Of a DNA stretch of 5,063 bases, positions 5,027 through 5,063 are shown one piece after another (position 1 is the first letter of the stretch; the number at the start of each line of letters is the position of its first letter). The translations under genes and the position numbers were made by a program. The DNA comes from an uncultured Peptococcaceae bacterium (GTDB lineage Bacteria; Bacillota; Dehalobacteriia; UBA4068). The notes beneath the pieces were generated by a model, which had not been told where the DNA came from, made no database searches, and worked only from the letters and a program-made list of their open reading frames with translations. The stretch is from positions 1 through 5,063 of the forward strand of contig CAMZIS010000098.1 of the NCBI GenBank assembly GCA_947307285.1, in the 5' to 3' direction.

Positions 5027-5034
5027 CATTTTAT
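5020..5034. promoter_or_regulatory. 7-1-7 palindrome overlapping the -10 of the rightward promoter (candidate operator)
   Basis: ATAAAAT-C-ATTTTAT is a perfect 7-bp inverted repeat around one central base. It covers the -10 (5021-5026) and reaches the predicted start near 5033, the position expected of a repressor site. The 7-1-7 architecture is that of Fur-family boxes. Compared with the PerR box TTATAATnATTATAA each half agrees at 5 of 7 positions; with the Fur box TGATAATnATTATCA, at 4 of 7. The regulator cannot be named from this alone. Confidence 0.4.
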
Positions 5035-5063
5035 AAGATAGATCATTGATCGAAACGGATGGA

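Noticed and set aside
5035..5063. Start of a plus-strand gene at the ATG at 5059, or a riboswitch in the leader
   Set aside because: There is no Shine-Dalgarno before 5059, and the leader visible is under 35 bases. It holds only a tiny GATC-ATT-GATC repeat, which is too little to support either claim.

Overview
The window is about 5.1 kb of GC-rich bacterial chromosome carrying seven protein-coding genes in five transcription units. I see no rRNA, tRNA, CRISPR array or insertion sequence. Strong AGGAGG-type ribosome binding sites, single-membrane-pass PspC and GlsB/YeaQ-type membrane proteins, and a hydrogenase nickel-insertion GTPase fit a GC-rich anaerobic member of the Bacillota (for example a negativicute or a gut clostridium). 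That assignment is inference from gene content and style only.

Layout, left to right. (1) A plus-strand pair: a GlsB/YeaQ family membrane protein (72-326) overlaps by ATGA with an unrecognised 215-residue soluble protein (323-970). (2) A plus-strand cyclase-family (kynurenine-formamidase-like) metal hydrolase (1077-1736) has its own extended -10 promoter. (3) A hairpin terminator at 1780-1806 separates it from a convergent minus-strand VUT/YhhQ-type queuosine-precursor transporter (1851-2465). (4) A small plus-strand PspC-domain protein (2590-2847) ends in a strong intrinsic terminator. (5) A minus-strand operon runs from the right: hypB (4196-4873), then hflX (2895-4181). (6) From 4880 to the right edge there is no gene. 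This AT-rich stretch holds the hypB leader and back-to-back promoter elements, and apparently also the promoter of a plus-strand gene that starts at or beyond the edge.

The genes are mostly ordinary housekeeping or accessory functions: envelope stress, metabolite hydrolysis, tRNA-modification precursor uptake, nickel delivery and ribosome rescue. They do not form one pathway. The most notable point is that hflX has a perfect Shine-Dalgarno sequence and a conserved N-terminus but no ATG, GTG or TTG. The only well-placed start is ATC. The other points are the symmetric regulatory region right of hypB, a metal-ligand substitution in the cyclase-family enzyme, and the unknown protein coupled to GlsB. 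I did not find convincing evidence of a novel multi-gene system.
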